A DNA stretch of 64,000 bases from Amia ocellicauda. Its lineage: Eukaryota > Chordata > Actinopteri > Amiiformes > Amiidae. Where the stretch lies: assembly GCF_036373705.1 (NCBI RefSeq), contig NC_089858.1:33568249-33632248 (forward strand), read 5' to 3'. Under the pieces are notes generated by a model, which did no database searches, had not been told where the DNA came from, and worked only from the letters and a program-made list of their open reading frames with translations. A program made the translations under genes and the position numbers. Below, piece after piece: positions 46,344 to 57,690 of this stretch (position 1 is its first letter; every line of letters begins with the position of its first letter).

Positions 46344-46486
46344 ATGGGACTTTGTAGGAGGAGTAGATGGGGATCCTGAAGATACTTGTACTGAGGAAGA
46401 GGAGTTGGAGTTGCTTGGAACTGAAGGTCCAGCTTGGGAGCAGAGATGTTCAAAGAGAAGCAATGCAGGAAAGCATTCAAATCCTT

Positions 46487-47212
46487 TTAAGATACCAAAG
46501 TCAATGGTACAACTTTCCATCTACCAACAAGTTTTGGGCGAGGTCGGGAATGCAGCTCAAAAAAATCTATACTGGGGTTCTGCCTGATCATTTTCTTTAG
46601 TTCCTGACGCAACACACCATCCATCACATTTTCAGCAAACTGATCTCTAAGGACAATGTCCTTATCTGAAACCCCTTTAGACTTACATTGCACCACCTCT
46701 TCCAACATGGACATAAGGGCATAAGAATTTTCTCGCACACTTTCACCTTCCAGCTGTCTACGATCGAAAAAATGCTTTTGCAGCCTTGCAAAGGGTTGTT
46801 TGCCACCAAAAACCTCCTGTAAAATTTCCAATATGCGCTTTTTTTTTTTTTTCTGCTATAGGATGATACCGAATTTCCTCCTTTGCCTCCCCTTCCAAAT
46901 GATCATAAATAAAATCTGCCTCCTCTGCAACGGACAAGTGTCAGGACCCCACTACACATTCTACATGATCAACCCACTCAAATACAGAGAGATTACCCCC
47001 AGGTTGCCCACTAAATGTTTTACATTTCTTTCCCTAGGGACATAAATTATTCTTTCCCCATAACCTGAGTGGCCTGATTAACTAGGGGGTTGAGATGAGG
47101 CCAATCCCAACAGCCTATCATTCTCATTCTTCAGGGCATCACAGTCAGCTTTTTCCTTTACAAGCCTCTCTTTCAAAGCTTTCAATTCAAGCTGAAGGTC
47201 CTCAACCGACAT
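46487..47212 (-). pseudogene. Ty3/Gypsy Gag remnant (element G1g)
   Basis: The minus strand begins MSVEDLQLELKALKERLVKE (coiled coil), then after stops gives a capsid-like portion: FDRRQLEGESVRENSYALMS, VLRDQFAENVMDGVLRQELK, typical of retrotransposon Gag capsids. Several frameshifts break it. Upstream on the same strand lies a probable primer-binding site. It meets the plus-strand pol remnant near 46500-46550, so two pieces are joined head to head. Confidence 0.72.
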
Positions 47213-47403
47213 TCTAAAATTCCTACTAAAACAACAAAACAATTAAAATCACTCCCCAAGCCTTCAATTACTTATTGTCTGTGGTCCAGTAGGCCAAGTG
47301 GTCTGACTTCCAATCCTTGTCACGGTTTTAATTTATGGGCCTAAGCACCTAAATATACAGCTGCACCCAAACAAATAACTACTTCTGGTGTTCCAAATAC
47401 TAA

Positions 47404-47422
47404 GATCCTGCTCAGAGCGCCA
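47404..47422 (-). other. Candidate primer-binding site of element G1g
   Basis: On the minus strand the sequence TGGCGCTCTGAGCAGGATC begins with TGG, as a site complementary to a tRNA 3' CCA end would, and lies about 190 bases before the Gag start. The matching tRNA was not determined. Confidence 0.5.
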
Positions 47423-48018
47423 AATACTGTTGCACAGGTACAGTAACAGTACTAATTAAAGAAGACACCAGTGTAGTACACTTTGATCTCTTATTTAAAT
47501 CACATAAAAGCAACAATTTGGAGACAGTTAAGTTCTTTCTTTTCTTGCTTTCAGATCAAGCTGTAAACAGTTGCTTGGATGCAGCTGTTGCCATTCACCA
47601 AAACATTATAAAAAAAAGATAAACACTTTCAAGTGAATCAAAATATAAAACAAATACAAAGTGTAAATATAGTGAAAATAAAACTAAACAGAACAATCAA
47701 CCAAAACACAAGCCAGTAAATTAAAACCGTGACACTTAATTCTAAAAGAGAACAAAAAGACAAGCCGGACACAAGAAGGGAGAGAGTCTCGGGTTCCAGT
47801 GGTGTCTGGGCTTTATTATAATGCAGGGGAAAAACAAGGAGAACACACAAGGGGGTAAAACAACCAAACCAAACCAAAATGTCCACGCAAAACTGGGGGC
47901 TCCGGGCAGTCAGGGTTCGGAGTGTCAATCCTCCTTCTCGGCAGTTGCCCCGTTGGGGAAGGAGAGGGACTAAATAGGGAAGGCACAGCTGCCGCTGACG
48001 TCACAATCGCCTTGGTGC

Positions 48019-48660
48019 TCATTGCCTGCAGCTGTGAGTCCGCAGCCTGTTGGTGAGGGAGTGGACAACACAGCTGCGGCACATGAGCACCTCATCAGCG
48101 GACGTCAGTAGCAGCCATGCCATGACAGACAACGGCCTGTCACCCCCCCACCCCCCCCCCCTAAAAAAGGACTGCCCAACAGGCGGGCCGGGAGAGAGAA
48201 AGGAGGGGGAAGAGGAAGGGACAGGGGAAGGGGAAGGAAAGGGCCAGGAGAGGAAGTCAGCATTGAGGTGCTGAGGGCCGGGACGCACTCGGAAGTTGAA
48301 GTCCTGCAGGGCGAGATACCAGCGGATGATGCGGTGGTTGGAGTCCTTCACGCGGTGCAGCCACTCCAGGGGGGCGTGGTCTGTCTCCAGGGTGAAGGGG
48401 CACCCCAGGAGGTAGTAGCGGAGTGTCTCCACAGCCCATTTTATAGCAAGACACTCCTTCTCAATTGTGCTGTAATTACGCTCCTGGGGCGATAGTTTTG
48501 TACTCAGATATAGGATTGGGTGTTCCTGACCTCCATTACTCTGGGACAGGACCGCGCCCACTCCAACCTCCGAGGTCTGGAGAATAAAAGGGAGAGAGAA
48601 GTCAGGACATTTTAAAACAGGGTGTTGGCAGAGGCGGTCCTTAATTGCCTGGAAAGCCAC
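48019..48660 (-). pseudogene. G2 RNase H
   Basis: The frame reads AFQAIKDRLCQHPVLKCPDF, LQTSEVGVGAVLSQ, ERNYSTIEKECLAIKWAVET, TLETDHAPLEWLH and HLNADFLSW: the Gypsy RNase H with the Asp/Glu metal-binding residues. It degrades RNA in the RNA-DNA hybrid. The 3' end runs into Pro/Ser-rich sequence and the LTR. It is open over 214 codons but belongs to a broken element. Confidence 0.88.
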
Positions 48661-48702
48661 CTGGCACTGCTCCGTCCACTGAACCGTATCTGGAGCACCT
48701 TT

Positions 48703-49727
48703 TCATGTTAGTTTGGTCAGGGAGTAAGCCAGGGTGGGAATAATACGATAATACCCGGCAAACCCCAAAAACTGTAGAACTTCCTTTTTGGATTTAGGAG
48801 GTGGACAGGAGGTGATATCGGTTACTTTGTCAACGACTGGCTGTACCTGCCCCCCTCCTAAGAGGTACCCAAGATACTTGGTCTCCCTCCTCCCAACTGT
48901 GAACTTGCCCGGGTTTGCTGTGAGCCCCGCCTGCTGAAGGGACTGGAGCACAGCTGCAACCTGGACGAGGTTTCCTTACTGAAAATCACCACATTGTCCA
49001 AGTACCCAGAGGCATATTGTTGCTGGGGCCGGAGCACACAGTCCATCAGCTGTTGGAAAGTGGCCGGGGCTCCATGCAGCCTGAAAGGCATAGTGTGGAA
49101 CTGGTACAAACCCAGAGGAGTAGAGAAAGTGGTTTTCTCTTGGGATGCTGGACTGAGGGGGATTTGCCAGTATCCCTTGGTTAAGTCCAGTGTCGTGAAA
49201 AAGTGAACAGCACCCAGCCGGTCCAGCAACTCGTCCACACAGGGCATCGGATAGCCATCAAACCTAGACACTGCGTTGAGCTCCCTATAATCAACGCAGA
49301 ATCTAGTGCTGCCATCAGGCTTTGGCACCAAGACTATAGGGCTACACCACTCTGATTGTCATTTCTCTATGACTCCCAGCTCCAACATCTTCTGCACTTC
49401 TTTGTTGACAGCCTGCTTTTTGTAATAGGGGGTGCGATAGGGTTTGACACGAATGCAGGTGTCTGGTGCCGTGTGGATGTGGTGTTCAATGAGAGGTGTG
49501 AGACCGGGTCGGTGAGAAAAGACATGCTGGAAGCGACGCAATAAAGAGCGAACCTGCTGTTTCTGGGTGTTTGTTAAATTGGGTTCAATGTGAACCTCAG
49601 AAACAGCGGCTTCAGACTCTTTATTGCGGGAGGAACTAGAAGCACATAGTGCTTCCTCCTCTTGCCACTTCTTCAGCATGTTCATATGGTATATCTGCTT
49701 TTCTCTCCGACGGTCCGGGCGACACAC
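48703..49727 (-). pseudogene. G2 reverse transcriptase
   Basis: In order on the minus strand: HHIHTAPDTCIRVKPYRTPY, MVPKPDGSTRFCVDYRELN, FFTTLDLTKGYWQIPLSP, FHTMPFRLHGAPATFQQLMD, SGYLDNVVIFSK (the YxDD box reads YLDN, losing the second Asp) and VGRRETKYLGYLL after a frameshift. A stop lies just before MVPKPDG. RT copies the element RNA; this copy is dead. Confidence 0.88.
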
Positions 49728-49845
49728 CTCATAATCGACATCACCCTAAGCGGCGTGTGAGCACAAAGTGTCCCTGCCATTTAGCCAGCAGCTTAGATGT
49801 TGAAGTTGGGGGTAACACCAGTACCTTGTCCCCCGGGGTGAACGA

Positions 49846-50593
49846 TCATAACCGGGCTCCCCTGTTGTACAAGTGCTGTTGTCGCTCCTGGGCCTGTAAG
49901 AGATGCAACTGTGCAATTTTCCCCAGTGCCGATAGACGAACTTTCAGGTCCAGGACGTGCTGTACCATAGAGGTCCGGGAGGGGGTGGTCGCCTCCCAGT
50001 CCTCCTTTATTAAGTCAAGGATGCCCCTCAGCCGGAGCCCACGGTACCGCACTGGCATTGGTCTTCTGGCACTCTGGACAGGCAGCACACCACCTTTCTA
50101 CCTCCTTTTTGATGCCTGGCCAGAAGAATCGGTCCATTATCTGGTTTAAGGTCTTGTCATGACCCAGGTGACCCGCCATAGGTACTTTGTGTGCAGAGAG
50201 AAACACAAAGCGCCTGTGCAAAAGCGGTACCAGCAATTGTTTTGTGACCGGGTCCCCCCCTCGGTTTTTGGTTACGCTATACAGCAAGTCTTTTCGATAC
50301 AAGGGATACGAGTGCGCCCTCTGTGAATTCACTGTGCGACCATCCACAACTGCGACCTGGTCATATAACCGACCCATGTCCCACGCGTGCCCCAGCCAAA
50401 TCAGATTAGAGCCTAGGATCCTTAATATTAGATAGAAATTCAGGGCCTTGACTTCACGTCCCCCGATTTTTACCGGTACTGTGAAGTCTTTTGCTGAACC
50501 AGGGTGAGGGGAGGGGCGAGCAGCATAAACCGTGGAGCAATCAGTTTTCACCAGGGGGCACTTGGCCAGGCTATGTCCGGCTGCCTGTGACAC
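49846..50593 (-). pseudogene. G2 protease region and integrase ends without catalytic core
   Basis: The minus strand carries a knuckle remnant (GHSLAKCPL), a protease-region segment (DFTVPVKIGGREVKALNFYL), and then the integrase zinc domain (HKVPMAGHLGHDKTLNQIMD, WCAACPECQKTN). It goes straight to the integrase C-terminus (ILDLIKEDWEATTPSRTSMV, LLQAQERQQHLYNRGARL). The roughly 150-residue DDE core is missing. This whole block lies 5' of the RT, giving the Gmr1 order. Confidence 0.82.
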
Positions 50594-50851
50594 CGGCCCA
50601 TCACTGTGGCTCTTCCAGGGGACCGCACACTACCTGGGGAGAGAGAAAAGGAGGGGGCTAAGGAGACAGGTTTGTTTTTGGGACAGGCAAGGGGAGAAGG
50701 GAAAACGGGTCGGGGAGAGATTTTAGGGAGAGGTTTAGGAGCTGGGATTTCTGGTGACGTGCTGGTATCCGGGGGAGTCCTGTTGAAGAGGGTCTTGGGA
50801 ACGGGAGGTAGGGTGCCCACCGTCGATGCCTCCCGTGGACCAGGAGGTCAC

Positions 50852-51049
50852 CTAGAAAAACTGCCCCATCTTCGGAATCCTTAACCCGGCCCAAGCCGGG
50901 TTTGCTGCGGCCACAGCAGGGTTAGGCGCAGGAGCTGGTGCTTGGACTTGTTGTGCCAGCATCTCGAGGGTCTGTTGCTGCTGCGCCTGCAGCCTCACTA
51001 CTGCGGCCAGCAGCTGCTCCACCATGGATGCCTCCATCGCCGTCCTTCT
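50852..51049 (-). pseudogene. G2 Gag N-terminus
   Basis: Reading from MEASMVEQLLAAVVRLQAQQ with a Gln-rich coil, then Ala/Pro-rich linker and LRIPKMGQFF. This matches the start of SCAN-like Gags; the SCAN-like body is deleted. Confidence 0.65.
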
Positions 51050-51402
51050 GCTCACCAGATCACCAGGAGTATTAATGTAATCAGCCGCGGAGCTTCCCCA
51101 CATTGGCCACCACTTGTAAAAGCCGAACACAAGGAGGGAGAGAGTCTCGGGTTCCGGGCAGTCAGGGTTCGGAGTGTTAATCCCCTGTCTCGGTGGTTAG
51201 CTGCACCATTGGGGAAGGAGAGGGATTAAATAGGGAAGGCACAGCTGCCGCTGACATCACAGTCACCTCAGTGCTCATTGCCTGCAGCCGTGAGTCCGGA
51301 ACCTGTTGGCGAGGGAGCAGACAACACAGCTGCAGCACATGAGCATCTAACCAGCGGACATCAGCAGCAGCCATGCAGGGACAGACAGCGGCCTGTCACA
51401 CA

Positions 51403-51850
51403 ATCATACAAATATTAAAAGGTTTAAAAATATAAAATCAAACAAAGAAAACCTACCCCAGTCATAAGCAGTATTACCTCGACTCTCCACACGCAACTTG
51501 TGCTCGTTGTTACCTATTCTCTGTGCTCTCTGTGTCTAGAAGAGCTCTCTTCACCTCTTTAAATCAAAATGAACTCATCAGCCCACACTATTTAAAAAGA
51601 CATAAACAAGACAGCTTTAAAAGTAAAGGAAACCCGTAGTTTACTCACCCCAGCTTGCTACTTTGTCTCCAAACTAACACACCACAGATTTGTCTGCATG
51701 GAGTTCCTTGCCCTTTTATACAGGGGCTCCCACATCATTAACCCTTTCCCTACCGCACTGCTACAAGAAGTTCATAAGACTTCGAAGTTTCACTGTCCAG
51801 TGTCTAAAGTCTGCCTGGAGAACTAACAAAGTGTTATATTGACCATAAAT
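51403..51850 (-). repeat. Probable LTR promoter remnant of element G1g
   Basis: A TATAAAAG box occurs on the minus strand at 51713-51720 in a region that would continue, past the G2 insertion, into the 47425-47755 stretch next to the G1g primer-binding site. This suggests that G2 split the G1g LTR. No second G1g LTR copy is found to confirm it. Confidence 0.4.
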
Positions 51851-53790
51851 TCACTTTATTTCTTATAAGCATTTTTGTTTTTCTTAATTTTTTGATTTCT
51901 TTATTAACTCTGGTGGGGCAAACACAATTATTTGTTATTTTCTGAATCTCCAGTTTGTGCACTTACACTTGGCTCTAGCCCTTGTAGTTACAGAGTTATA
52001 AGTAAAAATATGACAACAATAAAATCAGGTGAAAATGGGGGGGACCTCAGAGGGTTACAGTCCAATATGTCACACAATGCGTTTTCAATTTCCCCTGGTG
52101 ACCGAAGGCCAGTTTAAACAGCATTTGCTGACTTGTTATTGTTTCCTTTGATAAAATAAGTCATCAGTCATCTAATTTCCTAGGCCAGTGACAAATCTGC
52201 ACACACTTCAGCAGCTGATAATGTGGTCTGCTGAGTTTTCATTTCTCTTGAATTGTTTTTACTGTTTTTTAAAAGACACAGAATTAATTCAGGTGCTATG
52301 GGCTGTGTTTTGTATTTCCTGTTTCTAAATTACTCTCCTGTAGATTTAAGTCCTGCCCTTTAAATTTGTCTGACTTGTTACAGGTTTTATGTTTTGTAAG
52401 TTGCCCTTGATAAGGGCATCTGCCAATAAATAAATAAATACATAAATAAATAAAAATAATAATAATAATTATAATCATAATAATAATATACTTTTATAAC
52501 AGTTAGAAATGAATTGTTTTTTGACATTTTGTGAACTTTGTTAGTATATGTTGTTACATTTAAAGTTCTTGACTATTGTTGATGCTTATGTTGATAAAGT
52601 AATGTGTATGCTCTGTTTCTGAGCTGAGTGTTTGCACATGGATACAATCATTAATACGTTGTGTTGTGTATTATTTTACAGTGGGAATTTGGGTTATGGT
52701 TATCCATTCAGATAAGTTTTACATTTTATTTCCTTTTAAAGTTGTATTAAGTTCTTTACTTTGCAGATTCAGATGTGTTCATGTATATTTCAAATGTACA
52801 CAATGTATTACATCGATTAGTAAGAAGAGTAATTGGCAATTATTGCATAGAATACACTTAAACTGTTAACTTGCTTTTGAGGTCAACTTTATTTGAGCTT
52901 CTATATATTATTGACTGAGTGTTAACCTAGGATTAGTTTCAGTTGTGTATTTGCTTATTGTGACATTTGTAATTTATTTAAATCTGCTGATTTGATGGGA
53001 ATTAACAGGGGAATTCATGCCAATGCAGGCTGGAAAACATATTTAGCACTTCAAAGCGGTTTTCTGCATAATATTTTCCTGGATTTAAATTATAATTAAT
53101 TCTTAACCAACAATTATTAACAATATTTTGGTTCATACAAATAGAAATGTGAAAATAAACCTTAATGAAGCTGAAATCGTATCACTATGCCCCGTGCTTC
53201 TTACTTTCTTAAAGTAACTTAAAGGTAAAGGAGAAAGAAGTCAGATTAATTAGATTCAATGATATTAACTGACTCTGCAGTGCTGCTGGTGCACAGATTA
53301 GCTAATTAAAAACTCAAGTTTTTGTTCCACATTAAAAAAATGTTATGAAGTTCTTCACACTTTAAACAGTGCAAAGCAAAGAAACTGGACAATTCATATG
53401 GTAAAGAAGCTAATTTTGAATAGAAGAAGTGGAGTAAATGTGAATCTGGGACCACAAACTCTGAAGGTTGTACAATTCTGATTATGATGTGAAAATGTTT
53501 TAAAGTTTACAGCTACATTTATATTTACAATTTTTGTGGAAGAGACATTTGTATTGATTTATATATGTCATCAACACGTGGCTAAAGATCAGATACATCT
53601 AGCCTAACCTCAACTTTTTCAATAATGTATTTAAGAGCTACTGTGTAATAAGAATAGAACAAATATTTCTGGCAAAATATCTGTCAGGAAATAGGTTGAA
53701 GACACAGATGAACTAAGTAACTTTCTGAAGTAGATAAACTTGAATGATGAGCCAAGTTAATAGTTCTGTGCTGTTTCGCACCCATTCCTA
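51851..53790. other. AT-rich, gene-free
   Basis: Nothing recognisable apart from AATA/AAT repeats near 52428-52490. I searched for a signal-peptide exon for Ig unit 3 resembling those at 32002 and 38095 and saw none. Confidence 0.55.
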
Positions 53791-55519
53791 CAGCCCTGTC
53801 GGCCCCAGAGAAGCCCACTCTGTCTGTGAGCCCCAGTGTGGCGGGAATGGACAGCAGTGTGGAGCTGCGCTGTGACGCCCCGCACTCTCTCTCAGGAGTC
53901 CAGTGTCGTTTCTACACAGAGGCCGGTGCACAATCTTCATTTGATTATGAAGAAAAATTAATGTTCTGTTCTGTTGGACTTATATGGGATATAGGTTGTG
54001 GACACTTTGTATAAGTGTAAAACACAAATTAATTAAGTTAAAGTAGATAAGATCATAGGAAGAAAGAAAATGAATTGTTCTGTGTTGTTTCCTACAGATA
54101 AAAGAATGTTCTGCATTCTCAGGAGTCCAGTGTCGTTCCTACACAGAGGCCGGTGGACAGGAGCTCGGACAGGTGTAGTCGGACAGCCATGGCTGTGTGC
54201 TGTCAGTGAGCGGGACAGAGCTGCTGGGGGCCAGAGCCTCAGGGTTCACAGCTGAGGTCCCTGTGCTCTGTGATTACCGTCAGGGAGAGACTCGCTCACA
54301 GCCCAGCCAGGACATCAGTGTGATGGTTTACAGTACGTACTCCACTACAGAAAGGATCACATAGCAATGACTGTGAATAATGTATATTTCTATAATTGAA
54401 TGTAATCACAGAAAATTACAAGACAAAATGTTCTCATGGTCCGATCTGTAAGAGTTACTAGAAAAGTCAATTTTGTTCACTCTTAAATTATTTTTTACAC
54501 ACATACAAATTATTGTTAGATTTTTAAAATTACTATTATTGTTTGCACATACTTCTGTTTTTTCCCTCCACAGATGTCAAGACAAGACCTGACATTAGCA
54601 TAACCCCGACTGTCGTAACTGAGGACAAACCTGCTTTGATTAGATGTAAACCTGATAAAGCAACACACTGTCACTTCTATACTGAGGACAGCACAGAGCC
54701 GTTCAGATCAGAGCTCTACAATGAGGAGCATAAAGTGTGTTTCATCAGAGCTCAGGTGAGTGAGCTGCTCGGACAGAGAGACAGGGGGGGCAGAAGGGAG
54801 GTCTCTGTGAGCTGCACTGCAGAACTGACTCTGGACGGACAGACGGTCATCTCTCCACCCAGTGAGAGCAAGACAGTGATAGTGAATGGTAAGTATAGGA
54901 TACTTATCCAGTATAGAACCAGCCAAACTAGTTAATTGGAAACTGGATGTATATATTAAGTTACTGTTTTGTGTCCTTGGTTTGTAAAATTGTTCAGCAA
55001 CATACATGAGATTATGTCTCTTCAACACTGCAATAAGATGTAATAGAGAAATACACATATAAACAGCCTGAGCAAAAAGTAGGTTCTGGTGGCGACATCA
55101 TGTCTAAAACACCATTCACGTCACTTCACAGAATCATTTTACATGCTTTAAATAATGTATTGTGTATCTGTAACATCCACCTCATGTTGGCCAACAATGA
55201 TTCTTAATATAAATGAAAATTATTTATTATACTAGCCATGTTTGTCTGATTAATTCTCATGGTAACTATACTATGATAATGTATGATGTATTTTTCTGTC
55301 ACAGCCAGTGGGAAGACAACAGAAACTACCAGTGAGCAGGAAACTCCATACGATCGAATAGCTTATTAATTTCACTTGTATTAGTTTCTCCCAGTGTTTC
55401 TATTAATGGCTAGAATGTGGAACAAAAAGTGTTTAATAGGCAACAAATTAACTAGTAATTGGATACCTTTAAATGCTATCCCTGGTCTTTATTGCATATG
55501 CATATTTTACTATGTTGTA

Positions 55520-56741
55520 CACTCACCTAAAAGGATTATTAGGAACACCATACTAATACTGTGTTTGACCCCCTTTCGCCTTCAGAACTGCCTTAATTCT
55601 ACGTGGCATTGATTCAACAAGGTGCTGAAAGCATTCTTTAGAAATGTTGGCCCATATTGATAGGATAGCATCTTGCAGTTGATGGAGATTTGTGGGATGC
55701 ACATCCAGGGCACGAAGCTCCCATTCCACCACATCCCAAAGATGCTCTATTGGGTTGAGATCTGGTGACTGTGGGGGCCAGTTTAGTACAGTGAACTCAT
55801 TGTCATGTTCAAGAAACCAATTTGAAATGATTCGACCTTTGTGACATGGTGCATTATCCTGCTGGAAGTAGCCATCAGAGGATGGGTACATGGTGGTCAT
55901 AAAGGGATGGACATGGTCAGAAACAATGCTCAGGTAGGCCGTGGCATTTAAACGATGCCCAATTGGCACTAAGGGGCCTAAAGTGTGCCAAGAAAACATC
56001 CCCCACACCATTACACCACCTCCACCAGCCTGCACAGTGGTAACAAGGCATGATGGATCCATGTTCTCATTCTGTTTATGCCAAATTCTGACTCTACCAT
56101 CTGAATGTCTCAACAGAAATCGAGACTCATCAGACCAGGCAACATTTTTCCAGTCTTCAACTGTCCAATTTTGGTGAGCTTGTGCAAATTGTAGCCTCTT
56201 TTTCCTATTTGTAGTGGAGATGAGTGGTACCCGGTGGGGTCTTCTGCTGTTGTAGCCCATCCGCCTCAAGGTTGTACGTGTTGTGGCTTCACAAATGCTT
56301 TGCTGCATACCTCGGTTGTAACGAGTGGTTATTTCAGTCAAAGTTGCTCTTCTATCAGCTTGAATCAGTCGGCCCATTCTCCTCTGACCTCTAGCATCAA
56401 CAAGGCATTTTCGCCCACAGGACTGCCGCATACTGGATGTTTTTCCCTTTTCACACCATTCTTTGTAAACCCTAGAAATGGTTGTGCGTGAAAATCCCAG
56501 TAACTGAGCAGATTGTGAAATACTCAGACCGGCCCGTCTGGCACCAACAACCATGCCACGCTCAAAATTGCTTAAATCACCTTTCTTTCCCATTCAGACA
56601 TTCAGTTTGGAGTTCAGGAGATTGTCTTGACCAGGACCACACCCCTAAATGCATTGAAGCAACTGTCATGTGATTGGTTGGTTAGATAATTGCATTAATG
56701 AGAAATTGAACAGGTGTTCCTAATAATCCTTTAGGTGAGTG
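55520..56741 (-). mobile_element. Tc1-like transposon (family C), copy 2, complete
   Basis: The same ends as copy 1, flanked by TA (55518-55519, 56742-56743). The 3' end (low coordinate) has one extra A in the TIR (CCTAAAAGG). It lies in an intron of Ig unit 3, opposite to the gene. Confidence 0.95.
55553..56593 (-). CDS. Tc1 transposase (DD34E), family C copy 2
   Basis: 346 residues, uninterrupted, from MGKKGDLSNFERG to KAKGGQTQY. It has a helix-turn-helix N-terminus and the triad in VAWSDESRF, YFQQDNAPCH and [12 protein letters not shown]. It differs from copy 1 by only a few residues and by lacking the three-residue insertion before NSRRPHR. It is likely able to make an active enzyme. Confidence 0.94.
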   Translation of the reverse strand: MGKKGDLSNFERGMVVGARRAGLSISQSAQLLGFSRTTISRVYKEWCEKGKTSSMRQSCGRKCLVDARGQRRMGRLIQADRRATLTEITTRYNRGMQQSICEATTRTTLRRMGYNSRRPHRVPLISTTNRKKRLQFAQAHQNWTVEDWKNVAWSDESRFLLRHSDGRVRIWHKQNENMDPSCLVTTVQAGGGGVMVWGMFSWHTLGPLVPIGHRLNATAYLSIVSDHVHPFMTTMYPSSDGYFQQDNAPCHKGRIISNWFLEHDNEFTVLNWPPQSPDLNPIEHLWDVVEWELRALDVHPTNLHQLQDAILSIWANISKECFQHLVESMPRRIKAVLKAKGGQTQY

Positions 56742-57399
56742 TATATATGTTAGAAAGTGTATTTTGTGAGTATTTTGTAATGTATGTTTAAATCACAATT
56801 CTGCCACAGGTTTCTGTGATAGTTTAAAATTATTCAGTTGTCAGTTGTTATTTATTCCCTTATTCAGTGTGACAGTGGCTCATGTATCTGTGTATATTTT
56901 TGAATGTTGAGTCTTGTTTTAGGAACATCTGCACCAGAGATTCCCACCCCTGGAATAAGCAGTGAGTCAGGAGTGGAAAGACATGGGAATGGGATCTTTA
57001 TACACAGATGGGCTTTACACTCAGTCTCAATCACAGTTAAAATGACACCATTTGTGCTTGTTGTTTGAATGTGGTTGCGTGTGTTTTTTCTACCCAATAT
57101 GTTTAACAGTGCCCTGTGACAACTCAATGTGAAGAGAGCTATATCAAAGAACAATTGATTTAAATTTAAGTTAAATTTATCAATCGCATTTGTGGGATTG
57201 TTTCTTTTCAGGCTTGACTGACAGCTGAATAAAATTAAAAGCTCTAGTATTACTATTTTATTTTGCATTTTAAAAATATATACATTAATAAATAATCTAC
57301 AATGAGATGGATCACTGCCTTTGTACACCAAACTGTATTAAACACCACTGAAGATATAAATGCTGTCCTATGCTGCTCCTGCAGAATCATCAGCCTGTA

Positions 57400-57690
57400 T
57401 TGGTGTCCTCCAGACTTCCAGTGTCTGTCTGTCTGTCCCTAATCTGCCATCTTGTCTGTCCTTTGAGACTTGCCCAAGGCCAGTATCTCCATGTCTGCCC
57501 CTCACTATGAGGTCTCTATCCATTGTGACACCCCTTCCCCAGTGAGGGGCCCCTGAACAGCAGTCTGGCTCTGGGCAATGATACCCAAGTCATCTTTACA
57601 GTCCCAGCCGAAAGGCAGGGCAGGTATAGGTGCCAGTTTCAGCACCAAGGACAGTGCTCCCCAATGAGTGAGGAGCTGCCTGCTGGAGAA
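57400..57690 (+). pseudogene. Extra degenerate Ig3-type exon in unit 3
   Basis: Read in pieces, the plus strand gives SISMSAP, VSIHCDTPSP, LALGNDTQVIFTVPAERQGR and YRCQFQHQGQCSPMSEEL, a diverged Ig3 domain with gaps. It lies between the hinge and the intact Ig3 exon and shows that the ancestor once had a fourth domain here. Confidence 0.65.

Larger units (their letters stand above)
47760..51400 (-). mobile_element. Deleted Gmr1-like Gypsy retrotransposon (element G2)
   Basis: Two diverged LTR copies flank it: about 47760-48140 and about 51115-51400. They share GGGAGAGAGTCTCGGGTTCC, AGGCACAGCTGCCGCTGAC and GGCCTGTCA; the second lacks about 105 bases. Minus-strand order is Gag, zinc-knuckle/protease region, integrase ends, reverse transcriptase, RNase H, 3' LTR. 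Integrase before RT is the Gmr1 order rather than the standard Gypsy order. Gag and the integrase core are largely deleted, so it is defective. It appears to be inserted in the LTR of element G1g. Confidence 0.82.
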
